NCBI GenBank assembly: GCA_028564925.1
Contig: CM053030.1
Coordinates: forward strand, 402,171,073 to 402,235,072
Direction of reading: 5' to 3'
Length of the DNA: 64,000 bases
Source: Lithobates sylvaticus
Taxonomy: Eukaryota; Chordata; Amphibia; Anura; Ranidae
Below, piece after piece: positions 11,718 to 22,779 of the stretch; within the stretch, counting starts at the first letter, position 1, and the number at the start of each line of letters is the position of its first letter. The notes below the pieces were generated by a model. That model was not told where the DNA came from. It did no database searches and worked only from the letters and a program-made list of their open reading frames with translations. The translations under genes and the position numbers were made by a program.

Positions 11718-12341
11718 TTAAAAAATGCCTCTCACACATTGGCATATCAATGGCCCCCCTACCCACAAAGTACTCCATATATCTCTCTCTGACTTCGCAG
11801 GCCTTCGCAGGAGCAAGCCAAGACCTGCAGCTTCAAGGGCTGTCAGGTTGGCATTTTGTGGGATGTCGGCATCAGGGCCAACAGACACAACATAGTTTGT
11901 GGAATGCCTTTTTAAAAAATTGTGCAAAATGCAGCAGGAAAGCACAATGTGGTTCAGTTTATATTCCGCCATGTGGATAGGTGTCAAAAAGAGGCGGAAG
12001 CGGCTGGCCATGATTACAAAGGCGTTCTCCACCACTCTTTCGGGCTCTGGACAGCCGGAAATTAAAGACCCTCTGGTCCGGGGTGAGGGTCCTCATCGGG
12101 AAAGGCCGCATCACATGGCTTGACAACGCAAACGATTCTTTTGCGACAAAGACGAAGGGGACACCACCGCCAACATCACAATACTATTAAACCCCTTATA
12201 ATTGAAATAGTATGACCCTGAGTTGGGGGGTGGGACGATGCGGACGCGTTTACCATCAATTGCAACTCCACAGTTAGGAAAGTCCCAACGGCTGGCAAAG
12301 TGGGAGGCCACAGTCTGCCATTCCTGTGGCGTTGAAGGAAA
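11718..12341 (-). pseudogene. Harbinger DDE transposase, exon 2, internally deleted
   Basis: It follows a CCACAG acceptor at 12342 and begins FPSTPQEWQTVASHF, with the first catalytic Asp in GVAIDGKRV. The sequence then jumps from FNSIVMLAVVS to the end of the second-Asp region, so the middle of the catalytic domain seen in copy 2 is lost. The last part keeps RRVVENAFVIMASRFR with the catalytic Glu, and KLNHIVLSCCILHNFL. The frame is also out of register across the deletion. It is inactive. Confidence 0.85.
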
Positions 12342-12640
12342 CTGTGGAGTCAAAAAAGAAAAAAATAATGGTCATTTTGCACATAAACATTGCAAGCAGA
12401 TTATACAGAAACATTTTGGAACAAGATCAGAATAAAATTTTGCCGAAAAAGTATTTACAAACCAAAGTACAAGGTCTTAGCAGATTACTCACCCCCCATC
12501 ACTCCCCCCACTTCTGATGGGCCATTGCCAAAAACTAGGGGGGTATTGGACAGGTAACCCTCTCCACTTTATTGAGAGCTGAATGCCTAAATAACGTGTG
12601 ATAGTTTGGCCAGACCTTCCTTACTTAACACTATTGGCAG
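12342..12640 (-). other. Part of transposase intron of Harbinger copy 1
   Basis: This intron sequence corresponds to 37440-37740 in copy 2. It ends at the 16-bp repeat TTAACACTATTGGCAG (12625-12640), which recurs at 16112-16127. Confidence 0.7.
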
Positions 12641-12652
12641 GAGGAGAGCATT

Positions 12653-13843
12653 GTGTACCGCAACTCGATGTACCTTGGCCATGTACACACATGGCTAAGG
12701 TACATCGATGATGTGCTACTAATCTGGACTGGTACCTTACTGGATCTCCACTCATTCATGGAACAATTAAATGTCAATGATTTTAACATCCGGCTGACGT
12801 TTACATTCAGCCAAATTAAGATTCCTTTCCTGGATTTGTGGATTTCAGTAATGGGTGATACTATCTGTACCTGCACGTATCGTAAGGAGACGGCGGCTAA
12901 CACCCTCCTTCAGGCAGATAGCCACCATCCTAGGTGGCTTAAAGATGGAATTCCAGTGGGACAGTTTCTTCGTCTCAAACGAAACTGTTCCAAATCCTCG
13001 GACTACAGTAATGAGAGTAAAGACCTCAACAAGAGATTTAGGGAACGAGGCTATACCCATAACCAGCTTAGAAGGGCCAAGAACAAGGTAGCTGGCCGTA
13101 ATAGAGAGGACCCGTTGACCATTACCCCTAAAAAAAGGTCCAACACTAATAAGAACATGCAGAATGGATACACAAGAGTAATCACGCAATATGGGGTTCA
13201 ATGGGACACAGTCCGCGATATCCTCAATAAACATTGGGGTATTTTGACAAGCACACCGGGACTGGCTAAAATAGTTGGCCCATCACCCAACATGGTGGCC
13301 AAAAGGGCAAAAAACCTGGGTGATTTCCTTGTCAAATCTGAATACAAAAGTGAAACTGATGAGACATGGTTATCAGACTTCCCACGCAGTAAGGGTATGT
13401 TTTCATGTGGCCACTGCCAAGTGTGCCCCTATGTGGATCGAACCAACAAATTCCACGATGCATACGGTGAGAATGAATTTGAAATTCGGGACCTTATCAA
13501 CTGTGCTTCTACTAAGGTAATATATATTATTACCTGCCCATGTGGGAAATTATATATAGGCAAAACCAAGCGCCCTCTAAGGGTTAGAATAGGGGAGCAC
13601 ATGCGGGAGATCAGGGCCCGGGACACAGAGAAGCCCCTGGCCAAACACTTCTCCCTAGTACATGATGGCAGCCTCAGAGGCATGACCGTGAAGGGCATCT
13701 ACATGCTTAAACTTTCCCCTAGACGTGGCGACTTTAATCGCATACTACTGCAAAAAGAAAAGTGGTGGATTTATCGCTTAAGAAGTTTACATCCAGTAGG
13801 TATGAACACCGAACTCAACCTCCAGGTATTCCTTGAGGAATGA
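12653..13843 (+). CDS. PLE-2 reverse transcriptase C-terminal part and GIY-YIG endonuclease
   Basis: The open stretch covers about 396 residues and begins where the element is truncated, so the first codon is not a true start. It opens with the RT motif C, RYIDDVLLIW, and continues through the thumb (FLDLWIS, RKETAANTLL). It then shows a cysteine cluster (CGHCQVC) and a GIY-YIG endonuclease: VIYIITCPCGKLYIGKTKRP with RIGEH following. PLE proteins reverse-transcribe at the nick made by this endonuclease. The palm residues before motif C are absent, so this copy cannot act alone. It is related to, but clearly different from, the PLE at 44101-64000. Confidence 0.9.
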   Translation: MYRNSMYLGHVHTWLRYIDDVLLIWTGTLLDLHSFMEQLNVNDFNIRLTFTFSQIKIPFLDLWISVMGDTICTCTYRKETAANTLLQADSHHPRWLKDGIPVGQFLRLKRNCSKSSDYSNESKDLNKRFRERGYTHNQLRRAKNKVAGRNREDPLTITPKKRSNTNKNMQNGYTRVITQYGVQWDTVRDILNKHWGILTSTPGLAKIVGPSPNMVAKRAKNLGDFLVKSEYKSETDETWLSDFPRSKGMFSCGHCQVCPYVDRTNKFHDAYGENEFEIRDLINCASTKVIYIITCPCGKLYIGKTKRPLRVRIGEHMREIRARDTEKPLAKHFSLVHDGSLRGMTVKGIYMLKLSPRRGDFNRILLQKEKWWIYRLRSLHPVGMNTELNLQVFLEE

Positions 13844-14717
13844 TTGAGGGGATATATTCTTCTCTATCCCACCCACCCTTCCCCGCCCCCTTCACGGCTT
13901 GCCCTCGGGAGTAACTATATCCATGCATAACCTTACCCGGGCTTCTCTCTGTCCCTGGCTACTCATCCACTCTATGATCCTTACCACACTACACCAATGC
14001 ATGCTTCTTTGCCTCCCCTTAATGCTATTTTTTGCTGTTGGGGTTCATTTCCACCTAACGGTCTCTCACCATAACAATGGAGGGTACCCCCGTACTAGCA
14101 TTATCCTGGCTTCTTTGCTCCCAGATAGATATTCTATTTATTTGGGGAACTAATGTGGAAGTTCATCATACATGGCTTCTAACCTAGTTCCACCGAATTG
14201 CATCTCAATACCCTATCTATATTTAGATTTGAAATATTATATATGACACTGCACATCTAGTGTCTTTGGTCTGATTTGATATCTATTTGGGAACCCTGTA
14301 TGTTGTGCATACTTAAAGAGATATGAATTCTCTCTATCTAAATGCATTCAAGTTTGTTAATTCACAGTATATAATTTACAGTTCATTTAATTTTATGATA
14401 GCTGCCCAATTCTGAGACATCCAACATCCCTCTGTATGTCTGGTATGTCTTGTCTCCTATATGTTGGTTTCCCTTACCTTTACCTGAAATACCTCCCCAT
14501 ATATTTGGAATCAAATAACCCCCCCCCCCTCATGGCCATCTAACCTCTATGTATCAATATGTAAAAATTACTATCTATTATCAATTAAGGGTCTCACCTC
14601 GGAAACTATGTACGGACATATATCGATAAACACATTGTCCCTTTAAGAAAGATTTATTCTGGTGGGAGTCCTACGTAGCGTTGTGCTACAAAAAGGGACG
14701 ACGCAGGCCCCACCAAT
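13844..14717 (+). other. PLE-2 3' region before the ribozyme-like motif
   Basis: This is a pyrimidine-rich, AT-rich non-coding region downstream of the endonuclease stop codon. Small frames are present but none resembles a known protein. Confidence 0.5.
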
Positions 14718-14764
14718 ACGTCCAGACGAAGCTACGCAACTGTAATTGCGAAACGCGTTGACGT
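14718..14764 (+). ncRNA. Hammerhead-like ribozyme motif in PLE-2
   Basis: Stem I is ACGTC paired with GACGT. The first core box reads CAGACGA, one base away from the CTGANGA consensus. Stem II pairs GCAA with TTGC, GAAA follows, stem III is the palindrome ACGCGT, and the cleavage triplet would be GTT. The altered core base suggests it is inactive. The overall order matches the motif in the PLE array at 58189-58227. Confidence 0.55.
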
Positions 14765-16111
14765 CACCGCGCTCTGAGACGCCGGCACACCTCCCGGAAG
14801 TCAGCCCAGGCCGGGTGAGAGACGGAGGAGACAACGAGGAATCAACTGGAAGCTGACCAAACACAGGAGACGCCGAAACACCGAAACATAAGTCTGGGGA
14901 TACACACTTGGAGTCAACTATATCCATCGATACCCATTTGGACACCGGGACACTATCAGGTACTGCAAACTTACTTTATGGGACAGATGCAAATATTTCT
15001 ATATCCTGACCGGATACTACCTGTTTTGAGAGCTGATTGCAGCCCAAATAACCCTAAGGTGACACCGTTTAGCAGTATCCTATAAGGCACTCAACCTGTA
15101 GCAGATATTCACTATCTAAAGTTCTATCTCAGGACATTAATTGGAAGTTGAAACAAGTTCATTCAAACATTGATGCCGGTCTGTCCCTACCTTTGGATAC
15201 TTACATATGCTGGGTTGAATTATCAACATATTCTCACGGGTATATTCCCATTTGGCACCATCGCTTGACCGCTTTCCTCATCAATGCCAATTGTGTTTTT
15301 TTCTGGTGTTCTCCTGTTGGAAATCTACATATCCACAAGCTTTGAAGAGAACTGAATTCCTTTTTCTTCTCTTTTCACTGTGGCGGAAGATATTTACTTT
15401 TATTATCCAGCAAGGACTGTCCATCACTATCACCCAGATTAGAGGTTGACTCTTCACAGCACACTTCTGCTCCCTTCATCTTCCAGATTTTCCCCTGCTC
15501 CCCTCCTCCACCCTCCCATCCTTTCCCTTCCCCCCATCTCCCCGTCCCCATTGTGGGCTCGAGCTTCCCCTTGATCTCTGTGTGGATTCCCTGACCTACA
15601 GGCAACTATAGCCATTACACATACTCATGATATAAAAGCACAGGCTCTCCACACACAGATTGCCGGCGTCCGGACGCTCTGTTTCATGTTGTTTGTATAT
15701 TTTTGTTTAGTGTTTATGTGTTTTTCTATTTTACTTGTTGCTGCATCATAGACCCATCAGGTGACTGGATGAGTCATATGGTGTTATAACTGCAAATGTC
15801 ACATATACCATATTGATCCACATTTTGGATCACTTGTGATCACACTGATTTTCCTTTTTTTGTATTTACAATAAAGTATCATTGTTTTTTATTCAAGCCC
15901 TCACTTCTCGTATGTTATGCCACTCATTTGGTCTCCTGGTTCCTGCCAGCCTTGAAAGGAACATTTCAGGGTTTTTTTTGTTTATTAGTTAATATTACTT
16001 AGACCAGAGTGACATGGTCCATACCGGACAAGCTAGATCTCAGGAGATTTCTAGGTGCCCCTAGTGGCACTTGCTCACTTCCTTCCCTACCACTCCCCCC
16101 TTTTTTTGTTA
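14765..16111 (+). other. PLE-2 tail downstream of ribozyme-like motif
   Basis: This is a non-coding tail with C-rich and T-rich stretches, an AATAAAGTATC motif near 15870 and T runs near the end. It ends at the right copy of the target duplication. Confidence 0.5.
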
Positions 16112-16127
16112 TTAACACTATTGGCAG

Positions 16128-16788
16128 CCCACTGGACAGGTAAGAAGTGTCCTAATCCCAAATGAAAAAAAAAAAAAAAACGCATAAATGGAAGCACATT
16201 TTGACATTCTGCTCTTACCTATCAAGCTAATAATAGGAGGGAAAAAAAACATTGCACATTTGAAAGTACTGAGGCAGGCCCTTGCACTACATGCTTTGCT
16301 GAATTCATCCCTAAATCTGACCACTAAAGAGGTAGGTATATAGTGTGTATTGAGCTTGGCAAAGCCAGCAGATAGAGGATTGGTATCAGCTGACCTAGCA
16401 GTTGGGGGAGGGGGGTTCCTAATGAGTTTGGGCCACCAAAAAAACAAAAAAAGAGGGGACTCTAAGTAAAACACACAGAAAACATTTGTGGATATTTTAG
16501 GGGGTGGTTAGGGGAAACCAATACTATGGAGCAGACAAAATACATTGCTAAGTGACTAGGCCATAGGTGTATATAGGCCCAGAAGAGCATGCTGGGGAGG
16601 TAAGTGAAGGCAAAAATGCATGAAAGACAAAAAAATAAAACATTCCAAGGTTCCAGCATGCATGAGGACAAAGGGGCACAGCATATTACAGCATATTGCA
16701 ATCCTGGTAATTAGGGAACGAGGAAAGAAATACAAGACATTAGCAAACACTAAATACATAGAAGGGAATAGTAAAGGAGAAATGTTAC
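16128..16788 (-). other. Remainder of transposase intron, Harbinger copy 1
   Basis: This intron sequence is homologous to 36804-37430 in copy 2. It includes the G-rich stretch near 16405 and words shared with copy 2 such as CATGCTCTTCTG read on the minus strand. Confidence 0.7.
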
Positions 16789-17244
16789 CTTAATATAGTC
16801 CTCCTGCAGGACCTGGATAATGGCAGAACAGGTCTCTGGAATAATGATTCCCAGAGCCTGGGGAGAGATACCTGTGGAGAACTTCAGGTCCTGAAGGCTT
16901 CTCCCTGTCGCCAAGTACCTCGAAGTGGCAACAAGCCTCTGCTCCGGAGTCATGGCTTGCCTCATGCAGGTATCCTGCCTGCTGATAAAATGGGTCAGCA
17001 AAGCCAACAGACAGTGAAAAACGGGGACCGTCATCCTGAGAAAGTTCCTGAAATCATCAGGATTATTCTCCCGGATCTCACGAAGCAAAGGCATGTGCGA
17101 GAATTGGTCACGCTGGAGCAACCAATTCTTGGTCCATGAACTCCTCCTCGCCCTGTTCATGGACTGTGCTTGGGTCAAAGCTAAAAGCCCAACACCAAGC
17201 CCCTGCACAGCACGAACTCTACGACGAGTACGTACATGAAACAT
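16789..17244 (-). pseudogene. Harbinger DDE transposase, exon 1
   Basis: The exon encodes 152 codons starting MFHVRTRRRVRAV, exactly the same length as exon 1 of copy 2 (36348-36803). It ends at the same AAG/GTAACA donor. It contains the N-terminal DNA-binding-like part with FRNFLRM, TPEQRLVATSRYLATG and FSTGISPQALG, a helix-turn-helix-like layout common in PIF/Harbinger proteins. The exon itself is open, but the gene is dead because exon 2 is deleted and the intron is split by a PLE. Confidence 0.85.
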
Positions 17245-17763
17245 GGCTTCCAAACGGTCGGCCTTTTAGAACGGACAAACAGAAATCACTGATAAACACC
17301 AAGGCCTGAAAGAACGAAATGAATACCAGAAACGAGCAGACAATAGGCAGTGAAAATTAAAGCGTCCTATATCAAGAAGATATCAAGATATAGGCCGCTA
17401 TGACCAACAAATGCGAACTGACTACACGCACTGATAAACAGATACGCACCGACAAGCACAAACTGAAGAGCAGTTATGATCTGAAGCACAAGTCTGAAGA
17501 GCGCGAATCGTATGTAACCAAACTTCTACTAACACGCGATAAACACAGAATCAGCAGAAGGAGCCCAAAGGGTGCAGGATGTAGTGCTGAACTTCCCTCT
17601 TCTATTCCCGTGGAACACGGCTTACGTCACGGCGTTCTTGAAGATCGGAAATTCCGACAACGTTGTCCGACCGTGTGTACGCAACACCAGCTTCGGACAA
17701 AATCCGACAGGAACTGATCCGACGGAAATGGTCATCGGAATTTCCGACCGTGTGTATGGGGCA
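17245..17763 (-). other. Harbinger copy 1 leader and terminal repeat
   Basis: This 5' leader of the transposase matches copy 2 (30756-31003 joined to 36092-36347) without the TTAA element found there, so it serves as that element's empty site. The terminal block at 17640-17763 contains two rounds of CCGACCGTGTGTA, and TAA follows at 17764. Confidence 0.8.
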
Positions 17764-18025
17764 TAATAGGTTTTCTTCTAAGAGTGCCCTGTATTTTGTT
17801 CCATCCATATTCCCATCAATTCACGGTGGGGATGGTGTGTTCAGGGTGATGTGCAGTGTGCTGTGTTCCCTACATGGCTTCTCTCAAACTGCAAATGGCA
17901 TGACTAATAGTTGTCCTGTGGACAGATTCTCCCACCTGAGCAGTGAAGCTCTGCAGCTCCTCCATAGTTACTATGGGCTTCTTGGCTGCTTCTTTTATTA
18001 ATGCTCTCCTTGCCCAGCCTGTCAG
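17764..18025 (-). mobile_element. Tc1-like fragment, internally deleted
   Basis: The sequence matches the second Tc1 segment in this window from TTTTCTTCTAAG onward (18671 and following), then jumps across two gaps to CGACTAATAGTTGTC-type and GCCTGTCAGTTTAGGTG sequence. The transposase would be on the minus strand. It begins exactly at the TAA where Harbinger copy 1 inserted. Confidence 0.75.
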
Positions 18026-18256
18026 TTTAGGTGAAATAGCTCAAGCTCTGTCCGATTGGATGAAGCGTGTCTGTGAATAGCAATTTTCAAGTTTTGCCAC
18101 AAATTATCAATTGGATTTAGGTCTGGACTTTGACTGGGCCATTCTAACACATGAATGAATATGCTTTGATCTAAACCATTTCATTGTATGTTTAGGGTCG
18201 TTGTCCTGCTGGAAGGTGAACCTCTGCCCTAGTCTCAAGCCTTTTGCAGACTATAA

Positions 18257-18666
18257 ATGCCATGTACACACGACCAGACTTTACAACGGACTGAATTCCG
18301 TCTGACTTTTCAACGGACTTTCGACGGACTTCCGTCGAATCAGAGTTGTCTACACACAATCACACCAAAGTCTGACGGATTTTACTGTGATGACATACGA
18401 CCAGACTAGAATAAGGAAGTTCATAGCCAGTAGGCAATAGCTGCCCTAGCGTCGGTTTAGGTACTAGCATACAGACGAACAGATTTTTCGAACGGACTCG
18501 AGTCCGTCGGAAAGATTTGAAACATGTTCTAAATCTAAAGTCTGTCTGATTTTCTACAGAAAAGGTCCACTGAAGGTCCGATGAAGCCCACACATGGTCG
18601 AATTGTCCGACGGATTTGTTCCGTCGGATCAGTTTGGTCGAAAAGTCCGGTCGTGTGTACGCGGCA
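18257..18666. mobile_element. Harbinger-type MITE, about 410 bp
   Basis: The inverted ends are TGCCATGTACACACGACC and, on the other strand, TGCCGCGTACACACGACC. TAA lies at both sides (18254-18256 and 18667-18669). It has no coding frame. The ends are related to those of the large Harbinger copies, so it was probably moved by a transposase of that type. Confidence 0.8.
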
Positions 18667-19241
18667 TAACAGGATTTCTTCTAAGATTGTCCTGTATTTG
18701 GCTCCATCCATCTTCCCATAAACTCTGAGCAGTCCCTGATGAAGAAAAGCATCCCCACAACATGTGCTGCCACCACCATGTTTCACGGCGGGGATGGTGT
18801 GTTCAGGGGATGTGCAGTGTTAGTTTTCCACCACACATAGCCTTTTGCTTTTTAAAAAAAGTTAAAAAGTTATGTTAATTTTGGTCTCATCTGAGCAGAG
18901 CACCTTCTTCCACATGTTTGCTGTGTCCCCCACATGGCTTCTCGCAAACTGCAAATGGGACTTCTTATGGCTTAATTTCAACAATGGCTTTGTTCTTGGC
19001 ACTCTTCAATCAAGATCAGATCTGTGGAGTGAACGACTAATAGTTGTCTAGTTACCATAGACCTCGTGGCTGCTTTTCTGATTAATGCTCTCCTTCCCCT
19101 TGCCTGGCCTGTCAGTTTAGGTGGAAAGCCATGTTTTGGTAGGTTTGCAGTTGTGCCATACTCTTTCCATTTTCAGATGATGGATTGAACAGTGCTCCAT
19201 GAGATGTTCAAAGCTTGAGATTTTTTTATAATCTAACCCAA

Positions 19242-20465
19242 TGCAGCACCCTGGTGTTTAGGAAGGGCTGCTAGTAAATTTAGTTTGCCAGGTGGTAGTT
19301 GCCCTGCTTAATTGTTAGTAGATCTACTGATTCCTCTCTAGTTCTGTACTTTCTGCACCTTCTCTCTTCTGTCGCTAGGTGGTGTTATGCTGGTGACATT
19401 AGATAGACAAGAGCTTAGCAAGGTCAGGTTGTGAATGGATGGGGTGTCTCAGCCAATTGGCGAGATTTCTTTAGCCTCTTGGCCTGCTGGGAGCCTATTT
19501 ATTTGGAGGGAGTCAGGTGATCTGTGCCACCTGGACGACTGTCTGGATGGACATGTGTTATGCTGCCCCACGCTGCTAGGCCAGAAGCCCGAGGCCTATC
19601 CCGGGGACATCTGGCTGCTAGCCTGTCTGAGGGCCTATACAGAAGCAGGAGAAGCAGTGCAGGGTTGGGACTGCAGGATTGAAGTTCAACCGAGAGTAAA
19701 GGTTCAGCCGGATGGGGAACCAGTTGTGGTCGGAGGTAGAGGGGAAGCTGTCTCCATTAAGGGGCCATCCACCTTGTTACCGGAGACCACTGTGCATAAG
19801 CTGGAGCCAATACCAGAGCAGTCTTCTCACCAACCGGGGATGGTGAAGAAGTGGGAAAACCTCAGCAAGTGCCAAGCCAGGGGCCCAGCGGGACAGCAAA
19901 GGTGATGCTTGAGGAGCATCAGTGAGTGCCAAGCCAGGGACCTAGCAGGTCAGCAGGGGCGATGCTTGAGGAGTATCTGTGAGTGCCAAGCCAGGGACCC
20001 AGCAGGAAAGCAGGGATGACGTTTGAGGAAGATACCGAGTTCTGGAAGTGGAAGAGCTCAGGGGATCCAGTGGCGATTAGGTCTGAGAGCCTAGTGAGAG
20101 ACTGTGAGCTCCGTGAGTGAAGACCTACAGTGAGAGACTGTAGAGTGCGAGGAGAACTATTTGTGTTACCAATAGTTAAATACAACTACCATTAGTGACT
20201 ATATTAGTGTATAGCTGTCTACCTATAGAAGTCTCGGAGTCTGCCAATTGTCATTGCATCTACTTAAGGGTGTCCTGGCCCTAACCCTCTCTCCCACAGT
20301 TCTTGTTCAAGAGACAATAAATCTCTTTGCATTCAAAAAGTGTCTGGCGCCCATCACTTCAGCTTGTATTACACCCACCATGCCTTGTAACCCAGAGAAG
20401 AATGTCAGTTCTCCCTGACTTTGGAGGTCACCATTAGACCTCTAGAGGTCGAAGAGGTTGCTGCA
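19242..20465. mobile_element. 1.2-kb unclassified insert with TGCAGCA...TGCTGCA ends
   Basis: The block separates Tc1 sequence that is otherwise continuous. Its ends are short inverted repeats, and it holds AATAAA near 20317 and a 57-bp tandem repeat. TG...CA ends with a late AATAAA would fit a solo LTR fossil, but I cannot define a clean target duplication. The open frame at 19435-19905 has no family feature I recognise. Confidence 0.45.
19867..20036. repeat. 57-bp tandem repeat, three units
   Basis: AGTGCCAAGCCAGGG starts at about 19867, 19924 and 19981. Each unit continues with CAGCAGG- or CAGCGGG-like sequence and TTGAGGA. Confidence 0.85.
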
Positions 20466-20475
20466 CCTGCTTTAA

Positions 20476-21231
20476 CCTCCCTGGCAGTATGATTATGTCT
20501 GGAATTTTGTGCTGAAAGCGGTACAATTATTTTGCATGGAAATTTGGTGTTTTTATATTGTAGGCATGCAGTCTAGTTGACATCCCAGGTATGATAAAGT
20601 TTGAAACACAAAATTATAAATTATAATAAAATAAAAATATTTATAAAAATTATTCAAGAATGTAATCAAATCAAAAATACTAAAATTTGCTCAGTTGCAG
20701 AATAGTCGCTGTCATTAAATATAGTGTTTGATGATGAATTGTGATTCTAATTTATTATCGTTGTTTTCTAGCTGGTCTAAAACCACTTTTGACATAAAGG
20801 GACACTTTTTGGTTGCTATGGACAATCTCCAGTTTCCAGGCAGAAAAAAAAACTATTTATTATATAAAATGACATGCAGGGCACTGGGCAGACCTCTAGG
20901 GACAAAGAGTATGTGTATTTTTTTTATACAGTACTGTAAGATTACAGTACTGTATGTGTACTGTGTTTTTTAACTTTTTTGAATTTGGCACCGATCTCCA
21001 CCCCCATGCGTCATAACGTCGCAGGGAACGGAGATCAGCGGCACTCGGCACTGTGTGAATCGAGTGAGCAGACGGCTCGCACTCACAGCGGGGAGACATC
21101 GCAGGATCCAGGGGACAAGGTAAGTAACTGCCCCCTGTATCCTGCAATGCAAGCCCAAGTCTGGCTCGGGGTTACCGCTTTTGGTACAGAAATCTCAACC
21201 CGAGCCAGACTCGAGAATACCGCCAGGGGGG
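20476..21231. mobile_element. TTAA-flanked MITE, 756 bp
   Basis: The ends are CCTCCCTGGCAGT and, on the other strand, CCCCCCTGGCGGT, with TTAA on both sides (20472-20475 and 21232-21235). TTAA targets are used by piggyBac and Kolobok transposases. No coding capacity is present. It lies inside the Tc1 element at GCTTTAA. Confidence 0.85.
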
Positions 21232-21684
21232 TTAAACTTCTCCACAACGTTATCCCTGACCTGTCTGGTGTGTTCCTTGGCCTTCATTATGCTGTTTGTT
21301 TACTAAGGTTCTCTAGCAAACCTCTGAGGGCGTCATAGAACAGCTGTATTTATACTGACATTAAATTACACACAGGTGGACTCTATTTACTAATTAGGTG
21401 ACTTCTGAAGGCAATTGGTTCCACTAGATTTTACTTAGGGGGATCAGTGTAAAGGGAATACAAATGCACAATACAAATGTGAATACAAATGCACGCCACA
21501 CTTTTCAGAAATTTATTTGTAAAAAATTGTGAAAAACATTTATCATTTTCCTTCTACTTCACAATTATTTGCCACTTTGTGTTGGTATATCACATAAAAT
21601 CCCAATAAAATACATTTATGATTTTGGTTGTAACATGACAAAATGTAAAAATTTCAAGAGTATAAATGCTTTTTCAAGGCACTG

Positions 21685-22387
21685 TAACTGTCACAATGTG
21701 AGTTGCCATTTGTCTTTTCACCACAATAAATCTGTTAAAATACTATACTCAGATTGCGCACTGCTGTTGTTCTTATCCTGACTCCTTCATGTACACTGAT
21801 ATATTCTGCTGGAGAGTCTGTGCTGTGAAAAACAACAGACTTGCTGGCTGGATTACAAGATGAAAATAGAAGAAAGAAAACCTAAAAAAGGGAAACTAAT
21901 ACAGCCATTACATCTTAAAATTTAGCAAGATGCAATATGATACATATTTTCTTTTGGGTTTATTACTGCTTTATTAATAAGCTCAGAAGCATTGTAAACT
22001 AATGCCAAGGAGTTCCAAAACTGTGCTCCACCTCTGAAAACCAAGTACAAGGTCAGTGCTGCAGTGATACTAGTGCAATATAATAAAGATAGAAAGACAC
22101 ACACCTGACATATACCCTTGCAAAAACATAGCTTGTATTAGCATAACCAGTAAAACTGCAGCAAGAGAAGTTTACATGTTTCAGTAAACAGCCTTAATCA
22201 TAGCATAGTTTATAACAAAGATCTAAGAAAGAACATATAATCCAAAGATAAGGATCAGGTAAAACTAAAAACAGATATGGAACACAGAAATACTGGTAGA
22301 TGTTTGATAGCCTACAATAATGCTGAATATTATAAAGAAACACAATATTCTTTAGTATAGTAATAATAACCAGCACCTTATTCATAA
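21685..22387. other. AT-rich unassigned sequence
   Basis: I see no gene, repeat end or structured motif in this stretch. Confidence 0.4.
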
Positions 22388-22623
22388 GGTTCCATTCACA
22401 CAACAAAGTATAGACTAAATGTGAAGTGCTGCGCATTCATATGTTGTGTTATGTTGTGTTACGTTGCATTTTAAAATGTGTTATAACACTTAAATTTATT
22501 ACATTTATTCCCACATTTATATGTGTTGCAGTGCACTTGACATGCATTGCGTTACGTCGATTTTACAATGTATGTGAGTTAAGTTAACAAATGCATGCCA
22601 GCATATCCAGTGTGAATGGACCC
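22388..22623. mobile_element. 236-bp MITE with TAA target duplication
   Basis: The ends GGTTCCATTCACAC and GTGTGAATGGACCC are inverted repeats, and TAA flanks both sides (22385-22387 and 22624-22626). The inside contains GTTATGTTGTGTTACGTTG-like repeats. The 3-bp TAA duplication suggests a Harbinger-type MITE. The family is inferred. Confidence 0.7.
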
Positions 22624-22779
22624 TAAATATGAATAAACTAAAGATTATTTTATGGAAAACACAACCACTACAAAATTACAGAATCAAAAAAAAAAAAAAA
22701 TCTGTAATATCAAACAAACAAATTAGTTAATAAACTGGGCCTGATTGCACTGTCCAAGAAAAGGAAAAATAAATTAATG
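22624..22779. other. AT-rich spacer
   Basis: A short A run and no recognisable feature. Confidence 0.3.

Larger units (their letters stand above)
12641..16111 (+). mobile_element. 5'-truncated Penelope-like element (PLE-2) with target duplication
   Basis: A 3,471-bp insert sits between two copies of TTAACACTATTGGCAG (12625-12640 and 16112-16127). The matching empty site is in Harbinger copy 2 near 37425-37441 (minus strand), which proves the insertion. It starts inside the reverse transcriptase region, keeps the GIY-YIG endonuclease end, and has a 2.3-kb 3' region with a hammerhead-like motif (14718-14764) and a late AATAAA near 15870. Long target duplications and 5' truncation are typical of PLEs. 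Confidence 0.9.
9199..17763 (-). mobile_element. Harbinger copy 1, decayed, interrupted by hAT and PLE
   Basis: The same three genes in the same order as copy 2 (30756-43456) are recognisable but in the opposite orientation: MADF-like gene (9301-9702), Myb-like remnant (10399-10732) and DDE transposase (exon 2 at 11718-12341, exon 1 at 16789-17244). The right end CCGACCGTGTGTATGGGGC followed by A and TAA (17764-17766) matches copy 2's terminal repeat. The left end lies beyond the hAT element and outside the window. A PLE splits the transposase intron at 12641-16111. Confidence 0.85.
18026..21684 (-). mobile_element. Tc1/mariner-like transposon broken by three nested inserts
   Basis: Segments 18026-18256, 18667-19241, 20466-20475 and 21232-21684 read in order as one Tc1 element with the transposase on the minus strand. 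Minus-strand words include CATAATGAAGGCCAAGG (initiation region), GAACATCTCATGGAGCAC and CCATGTGGGGGACACAGC. The terminus at 21684 reads GGCACTG followed by TA, the Tc1 end and target. The three insertions are a Harbinger MITE, a 1.2-kb unclassified block and a TTAA MITE. The left end of the Tc1 is missing. The coding frame is decayed and no usable protein remains. Confidence 0.85.

Noticed and set aside
19435-19905. 156-aa open frame as a possible host gene
   Set aside because: It lies in a transposon-like insert, runs into a 57-bp tandem repeat, and shows no domain I recognise.
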